Shown here in pieces: positions 57,001 to 63,834 of a stretch of DNA of 64,000 bases. The notes beneath the pieces were generated by a model. It was not told the DNA's origin and ran no database searches. It saw only the letters and a program-made list of their open reading frames with translations. This DNA comes from Corynebacterium sp. NML130628 (GTDB taxonomy: Bacteria; Actinomycetota; Actinomycetes; Mycobacteriales; Mycobacteriaceae). The translations under genes were made by a program, and so were the position numbers. The stretch lies in NCBI RefSeq assembly GCF_001875665.1, contig NZ_MLAL01000014.1, forward strand, positions 1 through 64,000, given 5' to 3'. Position 1 is the stretch's first letter. Each line of letters starts with the position of its first letter.

Positions 57001-59855
57001 CCGGCAGGGGTAAACGTGTTGGTCACGGTGGCGGTGTTGGTGGCGCCGGTGATGGTCAGCGCCACGTTATCCACGTCAGTGTCCCAGTTCACGCCGCCGG
57101 GCAGCTGGGGGCGATCCTCGGTGAAGGTACAGGTGTTGCCGTAGGGCACGCGCATGGTGGCGCCGGGGCCGTCGTCGACACGCGGATCTCCCACTTTCAG
57201 CGTGACGGGCGCACCCGGAGCGACCGTTGCGGTGCCCTCCAGCTTGATTGCCTCGACCGTGCCATTGCTCACGACGTTGCGGGAACCGCACGCGAAGTTG
57301 AACGTGTAATTCGCGGGCAGGCCGCGCACCCCGTTGGCAGTCACTGCCTTGGAAAGCTGTGCGGTGCCGTACTTGTAGTCGTAAGTACGGGTGATGGTGA
57401 ATGCGTCCGCCTGCCCATCGCCGACCGTCAACGTCTGCGGCGCGACGGTCGTGCTCTGCAGCTCGAACGTGCGCACTGGGCCCTCGCCGGGAGCCGCAGT
57501 GGGCTCCTGCGGGCTCAGGGTACACGTGGAACCGACCGGCATCTTCGGGATGACGGCGTGGCCGTCAGTCAGCGTCACAGTGCCGGTGCGCTTCGTCGCG
57601 TCCGGGGCCGTGCACGCGTAGTTCGCGCTGAAACCCTGGCCCGTCACGGACGGCAACGCACCCGCCGGCCCCGCAAGCACCTGGTGCACCTGCACATCGG
57701 CGGTGCGGTAGTCGTAGGTGCTGCGGATTTCCACCGGCTCGGCGGTCGCAGGCCCGGTCGCGGGCAGGCGCAGCGCCAGCCCGTCCTGCTGCTGGGTGGC
57801 ACCGGTGACATCCCTGCTGGTCAGGCTGATGTACTTCTGCTGCTCCGCTGTCAGCCCTTCGACGGGGCGCAACACGCAATCCTGCCCGCGTGGCACACCA
57901 TCCACCGTCACCGGGGCGCCGCCGCGGACCGTGATCTGCCGCGCAGGCGCATTGGTGGCCGGGCAACTGAGCTCAAACGTGAATTCCTGATTCTTCAACG
58001 CGTCCGTGGCCGCCGGGCCCTGCACCACATGACGCAACCGCAGCGTCGCAGTCCGCGCCGTGTACTGGTTCTCCGCCTCAACAGCCGCGGGCGCGGTATC
58101 CGGCTGCAGCGTCAACGTATGCTGCGCGCTGCCCTGGTTCGGGGTGCCGTGGGCGGTGCCATTCCACCGCAGATCCAGGTCCGCGCCCGACACCGCCGCA
58201 GGCGCGGTTTCCTTGAGGGTGCACGTCGCGCCGGCTGGCAGGCCGTCGACAAGCTGGCGAGAGCCCGGCTGCACCTCGCGGGACCCACTGAGCTTCACGC
58301 CCGGGTACGCGGCCTTGAACCCCTCCGGGGCCGTGCACGCGTAGTCGATGGTGAACTTCTTACCGCTGAGCTCCGCGTAGTTGCCCGCCGTGCCGGTGAC
58401 CCGCTTGTTCAGCTCCAGCGATGCCGAGGCGAAGCGGGACTTCCAGTGCACGTTGCAGTTGATTTCCCGGTTTTCCTTGTTCGCGAATTGCACCTCGGAG
58501 ACGCCCTCCGCGCGGTTTTCCCGGAACCAAATGCCACTGCGCTCCGCATCCGCGCGGCTCAGAGGCACACCGTTGTGTGTCAAACGCACCGGGGCCTGAT
58601 TCTCCCCAGTCCCCGGCTCGTACACGAAGGTGTCCGTGGCGCCGTCAGCGGAAATCGCGCTACACGTCCACTCCGGGGAGTAACGACGAAACGCCAGCTC
58701 CTTCCCACCCATCGTCGACTGCAGCCCGACAGAATCCTCCGGCACGCCCGCCGCGTTCAGGCGGCGCAGTACCGGGGTAGTGCTCGACCCACCGACGGGT
58801 TCAATCCAGTTGCGCTGCTGCCCATCCTGGGTGAAAATCCTGGTCACTGGCTTTTCAGCCTGGCCGGTAAACGCCTGCTGCGCCGCCGTGTCCGCAGTGC
58901 CCAGCTCCTTGCCTGCCTGGGTAGAAATGCGGTTCAGCGCGATGGCCATCGCGAACGCCTGGTTGCCGCGCGGGTCCGGGAAGCGTGCCGTACCGCCCGA
59001 GTTCGACGCAATCCCGATCTCAAACGCCGTCGGCGAATCCAACCCAACAAGAAACGTGCCGTAGGTGCCGCCGGAGTCGTTATCACAGATGAAGTCACGC
59101 CTCTTGCCGCCCATGTCGGCCCACTGCCACTGATTCCTCTCGACGCCCGCCCCAAACGTCTTCCGGCATGCCTCACGACTGCCGTTCGGCGTCAGCTTAA
59201 TCGGCGGATTGACGGTACCCGTGCCGCCCGAGTTGGAGATATCCACACTGATCATTTCGCCGCCGAGCACGCTGCCCGTCGACTCGGCATCCGCAACCAT
59301 CATCCGAAACGACGGCAACGGCTGCCCGCGGTACGTGAACTTCACGTCACGGAACGAAAGGCGCACGAAGCGGTTCTTCTCCGTCTGGAAAATGTCATTC
59401 GCGGTAGCCCCCGTCTCCGCAACGAAAAACGACTGGCCCGCAATCTGGTTCCCGAACGCGGCCCGGCTCCACGGCGGCTGCTGCCCCGCCGACAAGCTGC
59501 CCTTATTCGACCCAGCCCCCGTATCCGAAGCCTCCACCGTCACCGTGTACGTCAGGGTGTAATCCCCGAAACGCTTCGTCACATTGTGCGTCCCCGGCTT
59601 CGCAATATCCGACGCATCAATCCAGCACATCTGGTTCGCCCACTTCTTGGCGTCCCCGTCCGCCTTACGAAACGAGCAGTCCCCAATATTGACGCGACCG
59701 TTGGCTTCCGCGGCGCTCGCTGAGCTTTGACCTCCGAGGCCTCCAGGACCTCCGAGCACCGTAACCAGCGCGAGCAGCATGGACACAATTACTGCCGCTG
59801 CGGCTCGTCGCAGCCGAGGCGGTTCGCCAAATCCTGGCCAACCCGCTGTTGTCAT
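54084..59855 (-). CDS. giant pilus tip adhesin with DUF5979 repeats
   Basis: A 1923-residue precursor, counterpart of SpaC/SpaF tip proteins. Signal peptide to about residue 50. Residues 55-455 form a globular N-terminal domain with several Cys pairs, probably the adhesive head. From about 460 to 1700 at least ten tandem modules each end in a [G/V]P.G..C.L step (for example DGLPAGATCTL, DGVPRGQDCVL, KMPVGSTCTL, NVPVGSECTV), which is the DUF5979 pattern. A region with DLSNMVLRDPALAGM follows, and LPDTG (1883-1887), helix and ARRFL tail. First gene of the operon; the stop is five bases from the major pilin start. Weak ribosome site AAAAAGGG before ATG 59855. Confidence 0.9.
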   Translation of the reverse strand: MTTAGWPGFGEPPRLRRAAAAVIVSMLLALVTVLGGPGGLGGQSSASAAEANGRVNIGDCSFRKADGDAKKWANQMCWIDASDIAKPGTHNVTKRFGDYTLTYTVTVEASDTGAGSNKGSLSAGQQPPWSRAAFGNQIAGQSFFVAETGATANDIFQTEKNRFVRLSFRDVKFTYRGQPLPSFRMMVADAESTGSVLGGEMISVDISNSGGTGTVNPPIKLTPNGSREACRKTFGAGVERNQWQWADMGGKRRDFICDNDSGGTYGTFLVGLDSPTAFEIGIASNSGGTARFPDPRGNQAFAMAIALNRISTQAGKELGTADTAAQQAFTGQAEKPVTRIFTQDGQQRNWIEPVGGSSTTPVLRRLNAAGVPEDSVGLQSTMGGKELAFRRYSPEWTCSAISADGATDTFVYEPGTGENQAPVRLTHNGVPLSRADAERSGIWFRENRAEGVSEVQFANKENREINCNVHWKSRFASASLELNKRVTGTAGNYAELSGKKFTIDYACTAPEGFKAAYPGVKLSGSREVQPGSRQLVDGLPAGATCTLKETAPAAVSGADLDLRWNGTAHGTPNQGSAQHTLTLQPDTAPAAVEAENQYTARTATLRLRHVVQGPAATDALKNQEFTFELSCPATNAPARQITVRGGAPVTVDGVPRGQDCVLRPVEGLTAEQQKYISLTSRDVTGATQQQDGLALRLPATGPATAEPVEIRSTYDYRTADVQVHQVLAGPAGALPSVTGQGFSANYACTAPDATKRTGTVTLTDGHAVIPKMPVGSTCTLSPQEPTAAPGEGPVRTFELQSTTVAPQTLTVGDGQADAFTITRTYDYKYGTAQLSKAVTANGVRGLPANYTFNFACGSRNVVSNGTVEAIKLEGTATVAPGAPVTLKVGDPRVDDGPGATMRVPYGNTCTFTEDRPQLPGGVNWDTDVDNVALTITGATNTATVTNTFTPAGNGLTITQRYTGEQALYPKVGVDYQLSCGAFQETFQLADGAQRTFTAAEIPAGTQCTLARRSPVDTQRTNSKGVDYPITHTTVGHYAPGGEQATELAPGVAFTVGDRATLAMEDEFAYQRATLTGVKRVRFDPATKDLIASAKQEAWLGREYPASLRCVLPDGTPGASLQASVRNGVVFTQGDLVVGSSCTVAENPLTPEPGIHMAATTAVDGTPGNTFTVARAGNSVEFINTFSRRVTDATVRTGVVLPGTTRQDYEAAGKALGAVLPAHPVTLVCFDGDAELLRRSATVDGEGAVSVAGVPVGAACTVELGGYAPLDLQADTPEGPLRATMLPDAVDWTVSRPDPTLATGKPLEQGNEAAVAPAFVVEEDPAANVVRATSRYVYQTAPLKLRKDIEGNPSDMRLLGEANTMRFALQCRALGTELTSVEGLPLQLQPGDFTAVDGGLRYVSAGGAESAVPVGAHCRLREIAVDNVPAQLTVAAAHPSVEADVTTQGAELHLVNKVSRRTTNLQVAMRQTGYLHGADPAGYTGTLVCKDGDTTLATRPVQFSLAEVPERPLPGADAVPVTGLRTVEVPAGTSCTLTVDAAAALSARGELEVSAGDRRPYLGFAAWHNGAYNGPDTTVDGVAPQDVRAKQYEYAVDVAADAPDTTAADPAVVVGVQAHHPRATVDVALTKQAAGAPDAEATYTFRANCGDGTREPFTLRAGQTHVLRNVPVGSECTVEEEQANGTYTFALTSRGAKLGEGFLPETGTPTVAFKVLAPKAADTTRAGDAWAATALNKYASVALDKRIAGTPLSGVTNVVDTALLPDHATTMDITYELTNTGQFDLSNMVLRDPALAGMTVRTPGGPRTIGEQGTIPAAACEAVRAALAPGQSATCAVTVDIPAEGTFRHRGTATLQASAGALGVVSAESTYGALRVPSTIGWLLPDTGRTTLVWILLLGLLLFGFSARRFLTETSTSTTPTTES

Positions 59856-60021
59856 GAAACCGCCCTTTTTGCTGTGCTCCAGCTTCTATGGATACTTCTA
59901 TTGGTGTAAAACACCGCAATCGTACCGTGCTCGAGGAGAGAACAGCAATACTTACAAGGTCTTAAGAATCGCCAGGTTAATGGCGGTGGGCGTTTGCGTT
60001 TGGGTGGGCGCTTCTTGCCTT
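59856..60021 (-). other. pilus operon upstream region
   Basis: About 165 bp between the small gene's stop and the tip-adhesin start. It must hold the pilus promoter; a GTGTTTTACACC palindrome (arms GTGTTTT and AACAC, 59912-59925 area) and an AT-rich CAATAGAAG stretch are candidates. No long homopolymer that would suggest phase variation is present. Confidence 0.4.
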
Positions 60022-60201
60022 CTAAAACATCATCTTTCGCTGGGAGTCTATTGCTTGCCGCAGCGCCTGCCCTACCTGCAACCAAGCTTTCTCCAGGTTT
60101 TCTGCTGGATTGTAAACTCGCGCCTCCCGAATTACCTGACCGTCACTGGAGCGAGCTAACACCCTGTCATGCGCCTCGCTCCTCGCCGTTCGTGCGTTCA
60201 T
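60022..60201 (-). CDS. unrecognised 59-residue protein
   Basis: Begins MNARTARSEAHDRVLARSSD and contains GQVIREARVYNPAENLEKAW followed by LQVGQALRQAI, a charged protein with a predicted amphipathic C-terminal helix, without membrane segments or cysteines. The ATG at 60201 has a strong AAGGAG seven bases upstream, which is the main reason to accept it. It precedes the pilus operon by 166 bp on the same strand. I do not recognise a family. Confidence 0.6.
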   Translation of the reverse strand: MNARTARSEAHDRVLARSSDGQVIREARVYNPAENLEKAWLQVGQALRQAIDSQRKMMF

Positions 60202-60338
60202 GGACTGCTCCTTCAACACCTGTGACGAACCCGAACACCTAAGCTGCACTAGTTTAGCTAACGACCACGCAAATCAGCGATTTTATAAGTTGCCCCAAGC
60301 CACATTACACGGATTGACTCACTGTTCACGGTCTCTTT
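60202..60338. other. short AT-rich intergenic region
   Basis: 137 bp between the Abi-like stop and the small gene. TAAACT on the minus strand at about 60253-60258 may be the -10 of the small gene. No terminator hairpin is obvious after the Abi-like gene. Confidence 0.4.
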
Positions 60339-61124
60339 CTAGAGCTCAATCGAATTGAGCCTCCTTGGGTCTTCGCGGCGTAAACGCCTCAGTTGGCTTT
60401 TCTCCATTGCAAAACGCGGCAATTCTGGATCCAGCTTTGCCAACACGGAATTAATACTGTCAACGGATTTCTTGATATCAACCTCCAAAAGGCAATCGTG
60501 ATGCGCGACCCGATTGCGCAGACGTCGCAATGCCTCCAAGCTACGACCGATTCGCTGCCGACCATTAAAGTCGCTGCAGATTCGACGCTCCACGGGCTGG
60601 CCACGATCTGGGAACACATTTTTTAAGCACTCATCCCATAGCGTTTGCCTCAGTTGTTCTCGCTCTTCTGATTCTTCCGCACGCCCTGGTGCACAAAATA
60701 GAGAACTAAGGTTTCCGAACGTCAGTTGAGCCACAATATCGTCATGCGTAGGTTCCCTTTGGCCGTTTCTCGGAGACTTACGCTCGATCTCCCTTTGCGC
60801 ATGATGTCTAGCGGTACCGATAGAGGGCCCTAACAAGGTCTTAAGCGCCTCCCGAGTATTCCCCAGTTTCGTCCATTCTTCTGTGAAAGTATCCCCCGAA
60901 GGGTTGGGTAGAGAATTCCAACTTCGCAATTCACGGTCGATCGCGTTTCGTAAAGAAATTTCTACAACGCAGAGGGTTGCATGAAACGCACCCTCCAGTT
61001 CAACGGCCCACTGGTACAGAGCTAGAACAGCATCCTCACCAGCTGCCCCTATCGCTGCTACGTAAGGCTGAAGACGCGGAACGCTGAGAAACTCTTCCGC
61101 AGTTTGCATACTAATTTTTGCCAT
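60339..61124 (-). CDS. Abi-like (Abi_2 / HEPN) abortive-infection protein
   Basis: A 261-residue soluble protein. Abi_2-family features in order: YVAAIGAAGEDAVLALYQWAVELEGAFHATLCVVEISLRNAIDREL at the N-terminus, VAQLTFGNLSSLFC in the middle, and LRRLRNRVAHHDCLL near residue 207, where RNRVAH is the HEPN RX4H signature of RNase active sites. Members of AbiF/AbiD type cause abortive phage infection in lactococci; others act as toxins. No obvious antitoxin is adjacent, although the 59-residue gene is close. Leaderless promoter with a palindrome precedes it. The segment is more AT-rich than neighbours, suggesting transfer. Confidence 0.82.
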   Translation of the reverse strand: MAKISMQTAEEFLSVPRLQPYVAAIGAAGEDAVLALYQWAVELEGAFHATLCVVEISLRNAIDRELRSWNSLPNPSGDTFTEEWTKLGNTREALKTLLGPSIGTARHHAQREIERKSPRNGQREPTHDDIVAQLTFGNLSSLFCAPGRAEESEEREQLRQTLWDECLKNVFPDRGQPVERRICSDFNGRQRIGRSLEALRRLRNRVAHHDCLLEVDIKKSVDSINSVLAKLDPELPRFAMEKSQLRRLRREDPRRLNSIEL

Positions 61125-61143
61125 GCTAAGATTTTAGCTTAGC
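61125..61143 (-). promoter_or_regulatory. palindromic operator/promoter of the Abi-like gene
   Basis: GCTAAG-N7-CTTAGC is a perfect 6-bp inverted repeat starting immediately at the base before the ATG. Its spacer holds TAAAAT on the minus strand, a strong -10 box six bases before the ATG. Any dimeric repressor here would shut off the promoter completely. Confidence 0.65.
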
Positions 61144-61436
61144 GAGCACATGCCATGCGCATGTGCATCCATCCTTGAGGCCCCCAATCTTTTGGGGGCC
61201 TCTTGCGTTGCACCTCTATTGAAAGGCCGACTTAGGGGCTTAAGTGCATTACTCCCATCCGCAATTCTGTTCACAAAATCCCGACTCCGCTCGTGATGGC
61301 TATCCCTACCCCAAGAAGTCGGCCCAGGGGACCTATCAGGCGGCTCGAGTGACATCGTGCACGAAATCTCCGCCCCCAAAAACCCCACACCAAGTTCGTG
61401 GTGCCCAGCCAACTCACAGTCCCAAGCACCCCCAGC
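61144..61436. other. intergenic region with a strong hairpin
   Basis: No gene supported. GAGGCCCCCAA / TTGGGGGCCTC (61177-61202) is a strong hairpin 50 bp upstream of the Abi-like promoter and would insulate it or end a transcript entering from the right. The 111-codon open frame across this segment has no ribosome site and odd composition. Confidence 0.5.
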
Positions 61437-61484
61437 AAAAAGCAGCAACGGAAAGCGGGAAAGTCCCAACCCTTCCGTTGCTGC
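61437..61484 (-). terminator. ppk2 terminator
   Basis: On the minus strand GCAGCAACGGAA pairs with TTCCGTTGCTGC, an 18-19 base loop between, followed by TTTTTGC. It lies about 20 bases beyond the PPK2 stop. Confidence 0.85.
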
Positions 61485-61504
61485 CTCCCAGATAGGCCTA
61501 CTCC

Positions 61505-62404
61505 CTAGTCCCCGATCTGATCACGCCCACGCTTCACGATCAACGGGTCCGGCGTCCCCACCACATCATGATCCTTGTTGGTGTATTCGAACTTGCTCAG
61601 AATGTAGCGCATCGCGTTGAGGCGGGCGCGCTTCTTGTCGTTCGACTTGATGGTGATCCACGGCGATTCGTCGGTGTCGGTGTAGCGGAACTGCTCTTCC
61701 TTCGCGTTGGTGTAGTCGTCCCACTTGTCCAGGGATGCGAGGTCCATCGGCGACAGTTTCCACTGGCGCACTGGGTCCACCTGGCGGATCGCGAAGCGGG
61801 TGCGCTGTTCCTTCTGGGTGACAGAGAACCAGAACTTGGTCAGCGAGATGCCGGAGCCAAGGATCATGTTCTCGAGCATCGGCACTTCGCGGAGGAATTC
61901 GGCGTGTTGGGATTCGGTGCAGAAGCCCATGACGCGCTCGACGCCGGAGCGGTTATACCAGGAGCGGTCGAAGAACACGATTTCGCCGGCTGCCGGGAAG
62001 TGCTGGATGTAGCGCTGGAAATACCAGGAGGTGGATTCGCGTGGGCTCGGCTTTTCCAGGGCGACGGTGCGCGCACCACGTGGGTTGAGGTGCTCGTTAA
62101 AGCGCTTGATGGTGCCACCTTTACCGGCAGCGTCACGGCCTTCAAAGATAATGATGTGGCGCTGACCAGTATCCTTGGTCCAGTTTTGCCACTTCAGCAG
62201 CTCAATTTGGAGGGCACGTTTTTGTTCTTCGTACTCGCTCCGGCTGAGGCGTTCTTCGTAGGGGTAGTTTTCGCGCCAGGTTTCGATTGGTGTCCCGTCC
62301 GGCATGAGCAGCGCCGGGTCGTCTTCATCGGTGTCGTCGACGATCCAGCCTTCTACGGCGGCGAGGTCGATCATTGGGAGTTCGTCATCCTTGTGGTCAG
62401 CCAT
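61505..62404 (-). CDS. ppk2: polyphosphate kinase 2
   Basis: A 299-residue class I PPK2 that transfers phosphate between polyphosphate and nucleoside diphosphates. Walker A is EGRDAAGKGG (88-97), Walker B lies in GEIVFFDRSWYNRSGVERVMGF, the lid in QKEQRTRF and WKLSPMDLASLDKWDDY. In C. glutamicum a ppk2 gene lies next to porA/porH, and the same linkage is seen here. A terminator lies between the two units. Confidence 0.95.
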   Translation of the reverse strand: MADHKDDELPMIDLAAVEGWIVDDTDEDDPALLMPDGTPIETWRENYPYEERLSRSEYEEQKRALQIELLKWQNWTKDTGQRHIIIFEGRDAAGKGGTIKRFNEHLNPRGARTVALEKPSPRESTSWYFQRYIQHFPAAGEIVFFDRSWYNRSGVERVMGFCTESQHAEFLREVPMLENMILGSGISLTKFWFSVTQKEQRTRFAIRQVDPVRQWKLSPMDLASLDKWDDYTNAKEEQFRYTDTDESPWITIKSNDKKRARLNAMRYILSKFEYTNKDHDVVGTPDPLIVKRGRDQIGD

Positions 62405-62499
62405 GTATCCAGCTTAACCCCATTGCCCCTGAATCGGCGCTGATTGTTGGTTTTTATTTATTGACGCCACCCCCGTTTTCCCACGCATCCCCAAAAGGG

Positions 62500-62528
62500 A
62501 AACCCCGCCACGTTTCGCGGCGGGGTTT
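62500..62528 (-). terminator. terminator after the porin genes
   Basis: AAACCCCGCC / GGCGGGGTTT with a nine-base loop; it also carries A on the left for minus-strand T-run. It begins 14 bases past the PorA-like stop. Confidence 0.88.
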
Positions 62529-62541
62529 GTATCAGGGGGTC

Positions 62542-62670
62542 TTAGGAAACCAGACCGATAAGCTTCACTACAGCGTCAGCGATGTCGCCGAGCTTGCCCA
62601 GGATTGAGAGCAGAGCGCCTGCTACGTGACCATCAGACGAGAGGAACTTCCAGTTCTCGAGTGCCTGCAT
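62542..62670 (-). CDS. porA: PorA-type mycomembrane porin peptide
   Basis: A 42-residue peptide: MQALENWKFLSSDGHVAGAL continuing LSILGKLGDIADAVVKLIGL and ending VS. Like C. glutamicum PorA (45 residues) it has no signal peptide, is amphipathic, and ends in a hydrophobic LIGL-type segment. Such peptides are O-mycoloylated on Ser and form oligomeric cation- or anion-selective channels with PorH in the outer mycomembrane. Ser residues are at 11, 12, 22 and 42. AAGGAG ribosome site eight bases before ATG 62670. Name is by length, pattern and gene linkage. Confidence 0.78.
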   Translation of the reverse strand: MQALENWKFLSSDGHVAGALLSILGKLGDIADAVVKLIGLVS

Positions 62671-62712
62671 GTTAGACTCCTTTTCTTCACAAAGGTTGTT
62701 GTTATCGGTTAA

Positions 62713-62877
62713 TTACTTCTTGGAAGGAACCTGGGTCGCCCCGGAAAAGTCCTTAGCCTTATCACCGAGACCACCGAACTGCAGAAGCACATCAGGAACA
62801 GCGCGGAACAGCTTAACGATTGCAGATGCGAAAGTGTTGAAGTCCTTCAGCGCGTCGGTGATGACTGCGAGATCCAT
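62713..62877 (-). CDS. porH: PorH-type mycomembrane porin peptide
   Basis: A 54-residue peptide: MDLAVITDALKDFNTFASAI continuing VKLFRAVPDVLLQFGGLGDK and AKDFSGATQVPSKK. It shares the MDLxxxxxxL..(F/Y).TF...I and late GDxA..(S/T)G pattern of C. glutamicum PorH (57 residues), without signal peptide. PorH pairs with PorA to form the major cell-wall channel. Ser18 and Ser45 are possible mycoloylation sites. AAGGGG precedes ATG 62877 by five bases. It is 42 bp before porA, as expected for the known co-transcribed pair. Confidence 0.82.
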   Translation of the reverse strand: MDLAVITDALKDFNTFASAIVKLFRAVPDVLLQFGGLGDKAKDFSGATQVPSKK

Positions 62878-63312
62878 ACTTACCCCTTACAGGTCTTGAC
62901 ACTGTGGGCGGATGCCCGCGTGTCTATATTTCTTAAGGATGCACACCATGTTGGTGTGTCTTAGCCGTTAGTTTTGCACATATTTTTAGCTCACGTCAAG
63001 CTTTTAGGAATGATTCACCTCACATTAGGGGCACCCGGCGCGTGTACCTTACATACATGACGTGACAGCAAACATTCAGGCGAGTTTCCCCTGCACACTC
63101 CACAAAACAATAAATGCTACCTAAGCTGCCGAAATACGTTTATGGAAACCGCCGCGAACTATTCGTCGACCATTTCTGTACATTTCCTGTGTAGGAGCGA
63201 CACCCGAACCATTGTTTCACGGTCCCCCATTTCTGAAAGTTCGCTGAGCGCGGATCGTTACGGCTTTTGCTTCCACCCCACCGCCACGACGATCTCTCAC
63301 CCCAGCTAAAAA

Positions 63313-63350
63313 GCGTTCGGCATTAGCGAACGTTCGGCAATACCGAACGC
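63313..63350. repeat. nested inverted repeat
   Basis: GCGTTCGG (63313) pairs both with the near CGAACG (63327-63332) and with the far CCGAACGC (63343-63350), and TTCGG (63333) pairs with CCGAA. Alternative hairpins are possible, as in a switch or a protein-binding array of GTTCGG sites. Confidence 0.6.
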
Positions 63351-63498
63351 CCCAAGCCATGTTGATTGGCATGTCCACCTTAGCCCAGATTTTTCGCCCG
63401 GCCGCAAATGCCAATCACTGTCGTCGATACAACAGTTGCTCGTGTTGGTGCGGTCTCGACAAACCTTTTCAATCGTGTAAAATCCGATACATAGTTTC

Positions 63499-63529
63499 CC
63501 CGTTCTCCTCGGAGGCGGGTTTTCTTTTT
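63499..63529 (+). terminator. plus-strand terminator
   Basis: CCCG and CTCC pair with GGAG and CGGG in a stem with an internal mismatch, followed by TTTTCTTTTT. A TAAAAT box at about 63478 is close upstream, so any transcript ended here would be very short unless a promoter lies further left. Confidence 0.7.
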
Positions 63530-63616
63530 GCCTAGTTTCGCATGTGGAGCTCTATCACGCTGTTATTAGTGGGTCACGTCTATGACTAATGGTGGCAAAA
63601 GAGGATATGCTGGCGT

Positions 63617-63676
63617 GGCGACGGGCCGGTTACCGGAGCATTGTCGCCTGGAGCCGCGTAGGCTCCAGAGCTTTTT
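63617..63676 (+). ncRNA. candidate small RNA or leader hairpin with terminator
   Basis: GGCGAC / GTCGCC (63617-63648) closes over an inner CCGG-TTA-CCGG hairpin. One base later TGGAGCC / GGCTCCA (63649-63667) with a five-base loop is followed by CTTTTT, a textbook terminator. Together they look like the 3' part of a structured RNA. TATGCT at 63606 or upstream sequences may be the promoter. It could also be an attenuator ahead of the gene at 63835. Class not recognised. Confidence 0.45.
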
Positions 63677-63834
63677 GACACCTCAGAGAATCCGTTTTTA
63701 AAGCTAATGCCTAGGGATAACGTCTTTTCGTGAGATTCATGTCTCCCCACACCACAGTCCAAAAGCTAGCCAAAGCCCTGTCACGCGAACGTACCCACCT
63801 GCAACTCCACTGATTTCTATACACTTTTCTGAAC

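Larger units (their letters stand above)
62878..63834. other. gene-poor region, about 950 bp
   Basis: No CDS is convincing. It is lower in GC than most of the window and contains the porH promoter at its left, a nested palindrome (63313-63350), a terminator (63499-63529), and a hairpin plus terminator (63617-63676), all readable on the plus strand. A 51-codon minus frame starting near 63372 has a weak ribosome site but no recognisable composition. Small RNAs or long leaders are the likeliest content. In C. glutamicum groEL2 would be upstream of porH; it is absent here. Confidence 0.5.

Noticed and set aside
59856..60021. Phase-variable promoter for the pilus operon
   Set aside because: No homopolymer tract or invertible repeat pair was found upstream of the tip gene.
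61177..61202. tRNA or riboswitch at the GGGGGCCTC hairpin
   Set aside because: It is a single simple stem without any cloverleaf or known aptamer elements.
61134..61469. 111-residue minus-strand protein upstream of the Abi-like gene
   Set aside because: No ribosome site, atypical composition, crosses a strong hairpin and the ppk2 terminator.
63217..63372. 51-residue minus-strand peptide in the gene-poor region
   Set aside because: A weak AAGGTGG is present but the frame crosses the nested palindrome and has no recognisable or biased composition.
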